Shown here: piece by piece, positions 11,221 to 20,405 of the stretch | How the letters are laid out: every line of letters starts with the position of its first letter | How positions within the stretch are numbered: position 1 is the stretch's first letter | NCBI GenBank assembly: GCA_963575745.1 | Contig: CAUYUJ010004336.1 | Span: 350,773-414,772 of the forward strand | Source: Prorocentrum cordatum | Taxonomy: Eukaryota > Sar > Dinophyceae > Prorocentrales > Prorocentraceae | Length of the DNA: 64,000 bases | Reading direction: 5' to 3' | Notes under the pieces: generated by a model | Told to the model about the DNA's origin: nothing | Databases searched by the model: none | What the model saw: the letters and a program-made list of their open reading frames with translations, nothing else | Made by a program: the position numbers and the translations under genes

Positions 11221-11332
11221 TCACAACAAGTCTACCGAGTCCTCGTCCTCCCCGCCGCCAGCGCCGGGCGGCTTCGCGAGCTTCGGCACGCTCGCGGCGG
11301 CCGTGTCGACGCCACGGGGCAACTCTCGGCTC
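11221..11332 (-). CDS. VPS10: Sortilin-like receptor exon 7 (C terminus), provisional
   Basis: After GTCAAG the frame reads SRELPRGVDTAAASVPK and ends GGGEDEDSVDLL then TGA. The DSVDLL end fits the [DE]xxxL[LI] endosomal sorting signal and parallels the acidic-dileucine ending of animal sortilins. If this exon did not belong to the receptor it would still be a likely C-terminal exon of some minus-strand gene. Confidence 0.68.
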
Positions 11333-14300
11333 CTTGACGAGGCTCCATATGGGTGTGATATCAGTGGGGACGGCACGCCCAGCATGCGATGCTGTCGCAC
11401 ATCGGCTGCAACAACGGATGGGCAGACGACATCCGCCGCTGCGCGGGCAAGGCCCGCTATACACCGACAAAACTCCACGCAGGCCTGAGATGGCCTGCGC
11501 TGGGTCGGATCGCGAAGTCGCATCGGATCGGAAACAGATCGGATCGCCAACGAATCGTCCCGACTCGTATCGAAATCGGGTCGCTGGCGCCAGCTCCGAC
11601 CGAGGCTGGTGAAGGGAACCGACTCGAACCGAATCGCATCGCGGCCCCCGCCGGCGAATCGGAAATGCTGCCAGCCGTCCCCTTTCACGCCGTTCCCGTT
11701 TCGGACGTCCCGATCTCCGCGGGCGGTCGTGGTCGCGCGGCCGCTGGCCGCGGTCGTTGAAGGCCATGAGCTGCGGGGCGTCGCCCGAGAAGTCGTCCTG
11801 GTCGGCCTCGGCAGGGCGGCGCGGTCGTGCGTCGGGCTGCGACCCCCTACGGCCGGACCTAGGCCAGCAGCACATCCTCTGATAGCACGAGGCCCTCCGA
11901 CAGCCAGACGGAGAAACCTTCTTGTGCGCCCTCCCCCAGGGTACACAAGAACACCCAACGAACGCGAAGAACACGAGGGTACCCTCCCTGAGCCGACCTC
12001 GACTTGACACCTCGGCCCGACTGTGGCTGTCACGCGCAGACGCTGCTGGCGGGCTCCCCCCCGACGAGGGCCGAAGCGTCCAGGTTACCGCAGCAGGCGG
12101 TCAGGCGCGTGCCAAGAGCTCGCCGCCGCGGGGGGTGGTCGCGACAGCCCGAGCGCCGCAGCGGTGCCGCCGACCCCCCCACCCCCCCGAGGCCCCCAAG
12201 GGGCCACGCCACAACCCGGAGGATCCTCCCCGCACCGGAGGAGAAGGAGGAGGAGGAGCGAGGAGGAGGAGGAGGAGGAGGAGGAGGAGGAGGAGGACGA
12301 GAGGAGGAGGAGGAGGAGGAGGAGAGGAGGAGGAGGAGGAGGAGGAGGAGGAGGAGGCTGACAGGGAGAGGAGGAGGAGGAGGAGGAGAGGAGGAGGAGA
12401 GGAGGAGGAGGAGGAGGAGGAGGAGGAGGAGCGGGAGGAGGAGAGAGGAGGAGGAGGAGGAGGAGGAGGAGAGGGAGGAGGAGGAGGAGCGAGGAGGAGG
12501 AGGAGGAGGAGGAGGAGGAGGAGGGGAGAGGAGGAGCGAGGAGGAGGAGGAGGAGGAGGTCCGACCTCGGAGGCGGGCTGCTCGGAGGTGGGCGAGGGCG
12601 GGGCCCCCGCGAGGGTCTCCGGAGCTCCCTGGCCCCCCCGGGGCTCCAGCGCTGGCCGAGGCCGCGGCGCTCCCTCGAGACGCCGGCCCGCAGCAGCTCA
12701 CAGTGCTTCCGGTCTGCCGAGCTGTCGGGGCTCCGCGTCCGTGTGCGGCCATCGGGAGGACGTTGAGCTCATTCAGAGCCTCGAAGACGCCAAGGCCACT
12801 TCCGACGAGGTGAAGGAGGAGGTCGCGTTCGCCCAGGACGCCCTTTTCCGGGGCATCAGCTGCAGACCGACACCAGAGCTGGCTCCCAGGGGGCCGCAAT
12901 GCAAGCGTTCGGCGGTGTACCGAACTTGCTTACGTACCTGGAGCGCGTCCTGGTATCACAGCGATGGACAAACGCGCAGAGTCCAGAGTGGGAGCGCACG
13001 CCTTCTGAATGCCTGTTGCTGTCTCCACGGTCCTCGGGCAGGTGGAGTGAACACTGTGCGGTCTCCTTGGGCACAGCAGAAGTCGAAGGAAATGAAAGGA
13101 ACTTTCGGCCAGCGTCCGTTTGCAGGAGCCGCAAGGGTGCATGGGAGAGCCTGCATTGCCTGCATGGCTGTTTGGGGAGCAAAGTGGCGAATGAGCGCAA
13201 AACAAGAGCTGGCGGAGAAATACAAAAACACAATGGCGCTTTCAATGGCCAGCCTATGCTCACAACGCGTTCGTTATCCGCGAATGATGGACGATCATTT
13301 GGAACATTGTTGTTTGTGGGGGCACGAAGACACTGAAACCGAGCACCTGGAAATGCCCCCCCCCCCCCCCCCCTCTCCCCCCTCTCCCCCCACAGCATCG
13401 GCCTCCATGAAGTCCGAGTCGAAGCGGGTCCCCACGCTGTCCAGAGCATTCTCCAGGTTCTTGGCCCCGATAGTGGAGTACTTCACTGTGCTGAAGCTGT
13501 CCATGCCATAATTGGCGAACATACCCTTAAACTTGTCTGACCTGGACAAGTAGTTTACACCGACCATCAGAGCGATGATCACGCCGAGAGAGCCAAGCAC
13601 GGACATGGCACCTTTGCTGAGCTTTTTGTCTGGGCATGGCACAGCCACCTTCATCGGCACCCAGCCGCCTTCGCAAGTGTTCCCGACCACCTTCTGGTAG
13701 CCATCCGCATGAAAGACGTCCGAAGACGCACACTTCGCAGGAATCGGAATCGTATCGTCGTTGGCGAATTTGCAGTCTAACGAATCCAGCTGCCGCGCGA
13801 ATCCCATCTCGCATACGAAGTCCTCCTGCGAGCACGGGCAGTTCTGACGCATAACAGGCCTCTCAAACTTCTCCCCGTTGAAGCACTCCGAAGTCTGCTT
13901 CCGCCTCGTGTACGACGACTGGTGGCCCATCAGGCACGCGTCTTGGCCCGTTCCGTCTGAGGGGCTCCAAGTTTCGTAGTCTGAGGACACGGAGTCCACA
14001 GCCCAAACACCTTCTGGACGACCCGAAGACGAGACGTGAAGAGGGGGGACTGTTGAAATCGAGAGACAGCGGGCACCGACAGAAACCAAGGGAAACCGCC
14101 GAACCATGAAATGCGAGCGATGCAACTTAGAGCTCAAAAGGTGTCCGAACGCGACGAACAGTTCCTAGGAACAACACTTGCTTGAACAGGTCATGTCTTC
14201 AACCGCCTGACCTTTACAGAGCGGCTGCCCAAGGGCCTCGAAATCGAGGTGGTACATTGCGCCGCTGTCACCGCGGGTGCCGTAAATGAGGAACTTGGTG

Positions 14301-17300
14301 GACGTGGCGTTCGGCTCGATCACGACGTTGTCGACCATCATGGGGTAGTCGGAGAGCTCAAAATCATACCAGCTCTTGCCCTCGTTCCACGAGAAGACGA
14401 CCTGCTTGGTCTTCCGGATGTCGTCCGCCATCACTAGCAGCCCACCGTGATCGCCGAACTCATAAATGAACGCGCCCTTGTGCGCCTCCACCCACGTGAG
14501 GCCACCGTCGCGGGACAGGTAAGTGTTGGTCTGGTCTGGCTCGAAACGGAGGTAGGGGCCTGATCTGTCGCTCGCTCTCCCTCCCTCCCTCCCTCTCTCC
14601 CCTTCTCCCCTCTCTCCCCTCCGAGAACAGGAGCCCTACACGTCCCACGATCGCGAGCAACCCGGCTCCACCTCCACCACCGCCTTGGCTTCCGCCCACT
14701 GGGCCCTGAGGAAGACAGGTGTCAAATGTTGCGGCCATGTCGAGCACGAGGCAGAGCTTGTCACCCGCTAAGGCCCCCGAGAGGCCCTGGGCGCCACACA
14801 GAGGGCTGCGCTGGTAGGCTGTCGGAGCTGCCGCAGTCGCCTGCATCGTCCGACAGGCCTGCTCAGCTCCTCGAGCCAGTGGCATTGCGGGGAGCATGCC
14901 AGGAGCCGACCGCGGGGCCCGCGCGGCCCCAACTGGCACCCTCGACGTGCGTGAAGCACCCCAGCTCTTCCGAGAGACGTTCGAGGCTCGTTCGCCACAG
15001 GGGGTTGTCGGCCCCCAGGGCCTGTGTTGCCGGTTCCCATGATGATGCCGACGGCGTTCTCGGTGGAATAGAACGGAGCGTAGTTGTGAAAGTTGGTCAC
15101 CCCATGCAGGTGCAACCAGCACCGCTCTGGCGGGCAGTCGGTCTTCTTGCCCAGGGAGTCCACCTTTGGCGCCTTGAGGTACGACCAGACCCCGCCCTTG
15201 TCGAAGGATATGACTGTCCGTATCACAACCTCCTCCTTGCCCTTGCCCTTGTTGGCTGCCATGAAATGCAGGGGGGGCACATATGGGGGAAAATGGCAGT
15301 GAAATCAAAGCAGGCGCAGACTCCTGAATCCTCTATACCGCAGGTTTGGCTTGCATGCTGGGGGCGAGAACACCCAAGCTGGATGCAAGAACCTAAACGT
15401 GGAAGGTTTGACAACCAAGGAGGATAATTGAAGACAAAAAGAACACCAACATAAACTGGATACGCGAGGATTTCTTGAGTCGGCGCTGAACACTCCCTCC
15501 CCGCACCCCTTGCGCGCCAGGGGTGGCAACAGGCCCAACGCCGACCTAATAATTCTGCGCAGGCCCGTCAACATTTTATGCCGCTTTTTGTTGTTCTGAT
15601 CCTCCTCCCTGCCACCACTCTAGAGGCCGCCCGGGTGGGGCCGGAGATGGTCGGAGTAGATGGGGTCGGAGGATGGCGACTCTGGCCGAAAATAGAAGTT
15701 TTCCTAAGCATCGCCTAAGGTGTAGATGGGGTCGGAGCATCGCGCCGCATCGCCGATGCATCGCCGACGCATCACCGACGCATTGGCAATATCCATCGGC
15801 GATGCATCGGCGACGATGGCGGGGACAACGTCGGCGCTCCACGTCGCGCCGCATCGCCGATGCGGCGCGCGCCTCTGGCCCGATCCGCCCGGACACCGCA
15901 CTTGTGGGAGGCCCAGACGCTCGTCCCCCTCGTGGCGCCACCCCTCCTCACGCCAGGCCGCCCCGGACTTTCCGTCGCCCAGCCTTTCGGGAGCGGCCAC
16001 GAGGGGGGAGTCCAAGAGGGGGGGGTGCAAATCATGACCAGCGGCATGTGCGCGGCCCAGCGGGGGGGCCAGGGACGCAATGAAACAGGGAGAGGCGCCC
16101 TGAAATCTAGGGAAATATCATGGCCCCCGCCATGATATCCACCCCCCCCCAGTCATCACCCCATCTTCTCCGCCCCCGAGGACTTTCCGTCGGCCGGCCT
16201 TGGGGCCGCGTCGCTGATCCACCGCGGTTCCGACCTCGGCCTCGTCCTCGAGCTCCTCGGCCTCCTGGCTCGCCTCCGCCTCTCGGGGGGGCCGCGCGCG
16301 CGCGGCGCGGCGCTCGGCGCGCGGGGGCGTTGCGCGCGAGGCTCGGACCCCCTCTCGCTAGGGGGCCACACGCGAACCCTACCCCTACCCCCCCACGATT
16401 TCCGAGGCTCGGACCCCCTCGCTAGGGGGCCACATGCGAACCCTACCCCTGCCCCCCACGAGTTCTGAAGGGGGAGGGTGGGGTTTCACTTCGCTCGGGG
16501 GAGCTCCCGAGCGAGGTGAACCCCACGCTCCCCCTCAGAAATCGTGGGGGGCAGGGGTAGGGTTCGCGTGTGGCCCCCTACTCCTCGCGCCGGGGAGGAG
16601 GCGCGCCAGCGGCCCCTCTCGCGACGCTTCTGTCGGCCTACGGGGCTCCTCGCCGGGAGCCCCGGGGGGGCCAGCAGAGCGCGATTCGGGACGAGAGGCC
16701 AGGCCTCGCCGTCGCTCGGACGTCCATTCCCTGTGTTTTTCTCGGTTTCGTGCGTGGTTTTTCGCCAAATGATCAAGGATGCTCCTCGATGGTCCTCGCC
16801 GAAGGAAGAATGCACACGTCCGAGCGATGCCAAGAGGCGCCAGGGAAGGGGTCGAGGCCCCCAGGAGGCCTCGTCGCGGATGAGCTCACGACGTCAAGCG
16901 TCCGAAGGGCAAGGAGGCCGTGCCTCGTCGCAGTCTGCCGCGCATCCGCGGCGTCCTTCCGACGTCGGGGAGGAAGGGCTTTCGGACAGCACAGCGCAAC
17001 ATCCACAGCCCCACGCCATGGGGGGTTGAGGCTTGGGTTCCAGGGCGTGACCAAGGAACGTCGGTCCCAGGTGGCTCTGGTTACAAAGAACTTTGGCCCA
17101 ATAGTCGAAATCACCCTCGGTGCCGTCCGCCCATTTCCCTACCACTGCGGCCTGTTTACTCGTGGCCCCTCCGCCACCCTTCTGCTGATTGGCGAGATAG
17201 ACGCCCTCGAGGCTTAACACCTTGTCAAACTCGCAGTCGCCTGAGCTGCTTCGGACGTTGTCGGGAAGCGACAACGTGTAACGAACGCCCTCTCTGTCAG

Positions 17301-18505
17301 ATGTGTAGACGTTGCCAATATTGGAGCCGTGGTTCACGTGCAGCATTACCACGCCTTCAGAAGTGTCGAGCACCGTATACGATTTCTCTTCTAGGTCCGT
17401 GGGAAGCTTAGCTTGCCTGAAAGAGATGCCGCCGTCGGAACTCACCATCAAGCTGACGGTTTGCTTGCTCGCATCCTGTAGCTTGGCCACGAAAATGAAT
17501 TTGTGGGAGACCATGAACTTGTTTCCATGGTGTACCAATTTCGAATCGTGCTTACCAGCGTCGTCGGAGTATGAGAAATCAACATCCTGCGACCAAACAT
17601 ACAATTTCGGTTGGTCTCCCTTCTTCTCCCGGAAGTGCGTATAGTAGATGCGGTCCTGCTGCTCGTGAGAGACGTCGCCCCAGCTGAACTGCACAACGTA
17701 ACTCGTCACGAGGTGAAACGTCTTACCTAGGTCTTTGGTGATGTACAGCATGTGGTTGCACGGCTCATTGTCGTTCAATGGTGCCTCATCGTCGTCCTAG
17801 TAGTGCAGACTATATACATAGCGATGTGACCCCCCTTGCTAGATCACGGGAGGAGTGTTTGAATAGAATGGGGAAAAAACAGCATCAGTAGCAGATATGT
17901 GGACGAGGAGCAGAGGTGGGGAGGTGGGGAAGGAGGAGCAGAAGCAAGAGGATGCGAAGATCAGAAACGTTGGTGAACACTTCGCTACATCGCTATGTAC
18001 ACATCCCTGCTCTATCCTTGGAGCTCGACTGCCCCCGTCTTGCCTCGCATGCTGGTGTCCAGGTCGACAGCAATGCCCACTTCGGCCGCGTTTTGTGGAA
18101 AATAAACGTGTGGATGCTGGCTTTCTGCTTCACTCTCCTGAACGTCTCGCCACCGTTCTGGGATATAAAATGAGTTCGATGCGTGCCAGCCACCAGCACC
18201 GTGCTGGGGTCCGCGGGGCACTTGGTGATGTGGTCGATGACTATGCTCTCGCCGCCTCCCTGATCAGCCGACTTCGTCCGCAGCTGATCTGTGATATCAT
18301 TCCACTTCTCGCCACTGTTGACGCTGCGGTACAATCGGCCTTTGGCAGTCTGCACCAGGACAATCTTCTGATCGCTCCCGAGCCACTGTATATCTGCAAC
18401 AGCGCTGTCAAAGACGACCTCCTTCACCGCCACCTTTTTACCAGTGTCGGCGTGGGAGGTGATGCACAGCAGCGCCACAGGAACAACGATGTCCTGGATC
18501 CGCAT
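11221..18505 (-). CDS. VPS10: VPS10/sortilin-type transmembrane sorting receptor, 7 exons, about 849 aa
   Basis: Type I membrane receptor of the sortilin/Vps10 family, which carries luminal cargo from the Golgi or cell surface to endosomes. Exons on the minus strand are 18505-18044, 17796-17085, 15255-15022, 14559-14212, 14010-13394, 11806-11742 and 11332-11221, totalling 2550 nt (849 codons plus stop), close to human sortilin in length. In order the protein shows a signal peptide (about 1-19), VPS10 propeller (about 22-580) with Asp-box-like turns such as SDQ/SGEKW, NGGETF, TKDLGKTF, SDGGISF, SFDKGGVW, SRDGGLTW and WNEGKSW, exactly ten cysteines of the 10CC module (about 584-711), one membrane helix (about 719-739) and a tail of about 110 residues. 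The tail has YSTI (YxxPhi) and ends EDEDSVDLL, an acidic dileucine signal. Introns 1, 3 and 6 start with GC. Exons 1, 4 and 5 are firm; the exon 2/3 and 6/7 junctions are best guesses that keep frame. Confidence 0.93.
11480..11660. repeat. GGATCGG / ATCGAATCG degenerate repeat in receptor intron 6
   Basis: Motifs ATCGGATCG and GAATCG(G/T) recur loosely. A similar composition appears at 52120-52200. Confidence 0.5.
11742..11806 (-). CDS. VPS10: Sortilin-like receptor exon 6 (tail), provisional
   Basis: After CTGCCGAG the frame reads ADQDDFSGDAPQLMAFNDRG, an acidic stretch that fits the tail of algal Vps10-type receptors and follows FMEADA in phase 0. The 3' end at CAGCG|GCCGCG (GC donor) is inferred only from phase matching with the last exon. 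Intron 5 is 1587 nt and contains GGA repeats and an antisense dynein-like fragment. Confidence 0.65.
12238..12560. repeat. (GGA)n tract in receptor intron 5
   Basis: About 320 bp of GGA with GAGC and GAGA interruptions. On the minus (transcribed) strand it is a long pyrimidine run. Confidence 0.97.
12759..12836 (+). CDS. Dynein heavy-chain-like exon or exon fragment, antisense in receptor intron 5
   Basis: Twenty-six codons (DVELIQSLEDAKATSDEV, then KEEVAFAQ) match the stretch of axonemal and cytoplasmic dynein heavy chains between the stalk region and AAA5, where D-x-x-L-I-x-x-L-x-x-A/S-K-x-T-S-x-E is conserved. It is preceded by CGGGAG (AG then G) and followed by CCCAG|GACGCC, which would be a GA donor; GTGAAG a few codons earlier is an alternative. 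No other dynein exon is visible on this strand and the piece lies inside an intron of the opposite-strand receptor gene. It may therefore be a displaced exon or pseudogene fragment, not part of an intact gene. Confidence 0.5.
12840..13393. other. Receptor intron 5, upstream part: no gene recognised
   Basis: Long frames on both strands lack any motif. A C14 homopolymer at about 13354-13372 lies just downstream of the exon 5 donor. Confidence 0.45.
13394..14010 (-). CDS. VPS10: Sortilin-like receptor exon 5: 10CC module, membrane helix, start of tail
   Basis: It encodes SSDYETWSPSD, the CLMGHQSSYTRRK signature and nine further cysteines of the sortilin C-terminal module. These are followed by the helix AMSVLGSLGVIIALMVGVNY and a cytosolic stretch with YSTI and FDSDFMEADA. 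The acceptor is CCAGAAG|GTG, with intron 4 of 201 nt. The exon is ended at GCT|GTGGGG because the reading frame beyond turns into Gly-Gly-Glu low complexity and the next exon continues the acidic tail in phase 0. Confidence 0.9.
14212..14559 (-). CDS. VPS10: Sortilin-like receptor exon 4
   Basis: It completes the last propeller blades: YLSRDGGLTWVEAHKG, YEFGDHGGLLVMADD, WNEGKSWYDFELSD, and HLDFEALGQPLCK with the first cysteine of the 10CC module. It joins exon 3 as N-T-G-P-Y-L with phase 1. The 5' splice site is AAAG|GTCAGG (GT). The exon is 348 nt. Confidence 0.91.
15022..15255 (-). CDS. VPS10: Sortilin-like receptor exon 3
   Basis: It encodes the hallmark VPS10 stretch VVIRTVISFDKGGVWSYLK, then a Cys-x4-Cys and WLHLHGVTNF, and ends MGTGNTG. 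The donor is CACAG|GCCCTG (GC). The same CAGGCCC appears at the acceptor of exon 4, so the intron is bounded by a short direct repeat. The acceptor is taken at GGCAG|CC; an alternative AG a few bases later (AACAAG|GG) would lose three residues. Confidence 0.88.
15667..15724. mobile_element. Partial F8 element end in receptor intron 2
   Basis: It matches the right end of the element at 8856-9026 for about 45 bp (CTCTGGCCGAAAA to GCCTA.GGTGTA). Confidence 0.6.
15720..15870. repeat. CATCGCCGATG / GCATCGGCGA inverted and direct repeats in intron 2
   Basis: Units of 10-12 bp (CGCATCGCCGATGCATCGCC and inverses) make a locally palindromic block. A weaker relative lies at 42870-42960. Confidence 0.7.
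15985..16182 (+). repeat. 200-bp dispersed repeat F15, copy 1 (receptor intron 2)
   Basis: It is nearly collinear with 24371-24565. Shared landmarks are GGGGGTGCAAATCATG, GGCATGTGCGCGGCCCA and the palindrome ATCATGGCCCCCGCCATGAT. Confidence 0.88.
16360..16580. mobile_element. Long hairpin element F12 (16423-16580) with a partial direct copy at 16360-16422
   Basis: TAGGGGGCCACATGCGAACC at 16423 is inverted at 16580, and the arms pair through CCCTACCCCTGCCCCCCACGA to a GGGAGCTCCC centre. The whole 158-bp unit is therefore a fold-back. It sits inside receptor intron 2. Confidence 0.87.
16711..16828 (+). mobile_element. F1 element copy 2 (subfamily A) in receptor intron 2
   Basis: It has TCGCTCGGACGT ends with the same interior order as copy 1 and high identity. 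It lies antisense within an intron of the sortilin-like gene, so it is transcribed as part of that intron. Confidence 0.9.
17085..17796 (-). CDS. VPS10: Sortilin-like receptor exon 2 (aa 155-392)
   Basis: The exon opens after CTACTAG with DDDEAPLNDNEPC and carries the central VPS10 blades (TKDLGKTF, SSDGGISF, HVNHGSNIGNVYTSDREG, LEGVYLANQQ). Intron 1 is 247 nt. The 3' end is least sure: GT at 17084 gives phase 1 and joins cleanly to exon 3, but a GC donor a few codons earlier is also possible. Confidence 0.9.
18044..18505 (-). CDS. VPS10: Sortilin-like receptor exon 1 (aa 1-154)
   Basis: The start is placed at the Met whose codon is 18505-18503, because the residues that follow (MRIQDIVVPVALLCITSHA) form a good signal peptide; an upstream in-frame Met 24 codons earlier would spoil it. 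The exon then holds the first propeller blades (SVNSGEKW, SQNGGETF) and ends WTPACE at GAG|GCAAGA, a classic GC donor. The exon length is 462 nt, phase 0. Confidence 0.92.
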
Positions 18506-19382
18506 TTTGGTTTGCCGAAGTAACAAATAATCTAATGCACCATACCAACATGCTGAAACGGCTGAGGCCGGTAGCAACCCTGGCAGTGATAATCTCCACC
18601 ATCACTAGGAACACCAGGGATGGAAGGCACAAAGGAGGTAAGGGGACACAGGATCAAGAAGGAGGTGGATCAGAACGAGGTTTAGCAACAACGACGGCGT
18701 GGACATAATGGAATAAGGCCATGAAGTATGATGATAACTGTGTGCCTCATGCAAGCGGACATCTTTTGAAGGAGACCTACACGCATGCGCATGCCGTGCG
18801 GCGGGCCCGCTTGAGCGGTTCGGGGTATGGGCCCTTTCCACACCTCCGTGCCTACTGGGATGATCCCACCAAATTGCAGAGCTCGGAAATCTGGTAAGGG
18901 GCGCAATGGTCACCATTGCTTCAGCCGCACCCATGTAGCGGGCTCTGGAAATCCTGAACCCCCAAATGCTGCCATCTCTTGAGGGTGCACACTTTACAGT
19001 ACTTCCGCTGGCCTTCCGCCGGCGGCCGCAGGCGCCTCGTTTGCCGAGGCGAGGCGAGGCGCCGGTGTGTCGCCCCAGAGGGGGCGGTCCTGCGAGAGCC
19101 CGGCGGTGGCGCCAGAGCGCCGAGGAGCTGAAACCCGCGCAGATGCTGTAGTCGGATTTCAGATGGCAGGGTCCTTCCGCCGAGGGAGGGATGCAGACGT
19201 CTCCATCCCTCGGAGGCGAGGCCCTCGCTGCCTCCTTCCCCCCCCCCTTCCCCTCGCGGCCCTGGCGGGTGGCCGCGCTGTGCCGCTCGCGCCGCAGCCC
19301 TCGCATGCCCACGCCGCGGCCACCGCCCCCCCCCACAGACCTCGACAGCTGGCGGGCTGCTTGCGAAAGCGGGCTCCTGGCC
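18506..19382. promoter_or_regulatory. Upstream region of the sortilin-like gene; no motif identified
   Basis: This stretch must hold the promoter and 5' leader of the minus-strand gene if the start at 18505 is right. I see no TATA box and no spliced-leader acceptor that stands out. Other frames here are not convincing. Confidence 0.3.
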
Positions 19383-19505
19383 ATCGCTCGGACGTCCGTT
19401 CCCTCTGTTTTTTTGGGGGGGTTTCCTGCGTGGCTTTTTCGCCAAATCAGAGAGGATGCTCCTCGATGGTCCTCGACGAAGGAAAAATGCACACGTCCGA
19501 GCGAT
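19383..19505 (+). mobile_element. F1 element copy 3 (subfamily A)
   Basis: It has ATCGCTCGGACGT inverted ends and an interior slightly longer because of a TTTTTTTGGGGGGG stretch. Flanks GGCC and GCC suggest a short target repeat. Confidence 0.88.
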
Positions 19506-19509
19506 GCCA

Positions 19510-19800
19510 AGGCTCTGGCGCGAGAGGCAGACACTAAGGTGGGCGCCGCCCCGCTGGCTGTGGCTGGCGACCCCGCCGCGGCGGGGGCCGTTGGCTGTCT
19601 GGCCGCTGTGGTGCTGGCCTTCCCAGGGCTCGCTGTGGTGCTGGCCTCGCTGGTGGTGTCCTCGGGCTGGTCTGCCCCGCTGGTGGTGTCCTCGGGCTGG
19701 TCTGCCTCGCTGGTGGTGTCCTCGGGCTGGTCTGCCTCGCTGGTGGAGTCCTCGGGCCGGTCTGCCTCGGTTGGCAGGGGGGCCCGGCACTCGCTTCGAG
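19510..19800 (-). CDS. Possible repeat-bearing exon (ADQPEDTTSE repeats)
   Basis: The minus strand reads 10-residue repeats ADQPEDTTSE (four to five units of 30 bp), then ASTTASPGKASTTAA. This is the same Ser-Thr-Thr-Ala flavour as the frame at 5077-5359. A 120-bp inverted-repeat element begins directly at its 3' side. It could be a surface-protein linker exon or a non-coding minisatellite whose period happens to divide by three. Confidence 0.25.
19651..19770 (+). repeat. 30-bp tandem repeat, 4 units
   Basis: The unit CTGGTGGTGTCCTCGGGCTG plus GTCTGCCTCG is repeated with single-base changes. It is the basis of the possible exon on the minus strand. Confidence 0.92.
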
Positions 19801-19805
19801 TCACT

Positions 19806-20235
19806 TCGACGCTCTCGGGTTAGAAGGGTCCAGGAAGCGCGATGGGCTGCTCTCGCGCGGGAGGGGGGCATTGAAAGCAATTGCAGAAAGTCGAGGCGGA
19901 CACGTGGGAGAGAGGGAGACGATAGGAGACGTGTGGCCCGGGATATTACTTGATGCAGTGACATGCCCCATGCAACCTGCCTGTCGAGATCCACAGCGAC
20001 GCCAGATCTCCCTGGGACCTCCCCAAATATAGATCGGAACGATCATTCCGCCCAGGTTTTGGACGGAACGACCTTCGTGCGTGAATCGTGTAGGCACGCG
20101 CATCGGGACCGTCGCCAGTTTAGGACTGATGCCTCCCTCTTCCTCCCCCTGCAGCCAGTCATCCAAGGTACGAGTGCGGGATGCCATGGGAGATGAGAGG
20201 GCCCCGGATCCTTTGGGGCGAACCTGCGGCGCCAG
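19806..20235. other. Unique sequence, no gene assigned
   Basis: A minus frame (20187 downwards, ISPKLATVPMRVPTRFTHEG) is moderately protein-like but has no splice support or motif. Confidence 0.3.
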
Positions 20236-20405
20236 ACACTCTTAATGGGGCCCCAGGACGCACAAATACATACACACAAATAATAAACAGATTCCCTATA
20301 TTCTCCCATATTTTCTGGGTTTCTGTCTTCCCCCCCACTTCCCACATTTCCCCATATTTTCTGGGGAATCGAGGATTAATTGTGTCTGTGTGTTTTTTCC
20401 TCTCC
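20236..20405 (+). mobile_element. 165-bp dispersed element F2, copy 1
   Basis: Landmarks in order: GGGCCCCAGGACGCACAAAT, ATACACACAAAT, TCCCATATTTTCTGGGT, CTGTCTTCCCCCCCACTTCC, CATATTTTCTGGGGAATCG, GTGTCTGTGTGTTTTTTCC. Other copies lie at 27009, 28951(-), 42639(-), 45030 (interrupted), 45555 and 53811. Confidence 0.88.

Noticed and set aside
12030-12899. Minus-strand frame over the dynein-like piece (LLLHLVGSGLGVFEALNELN)
   Set aside because: The antisense frame is open too, but it shows no family similarity and is spliced out if the receptor model is right.
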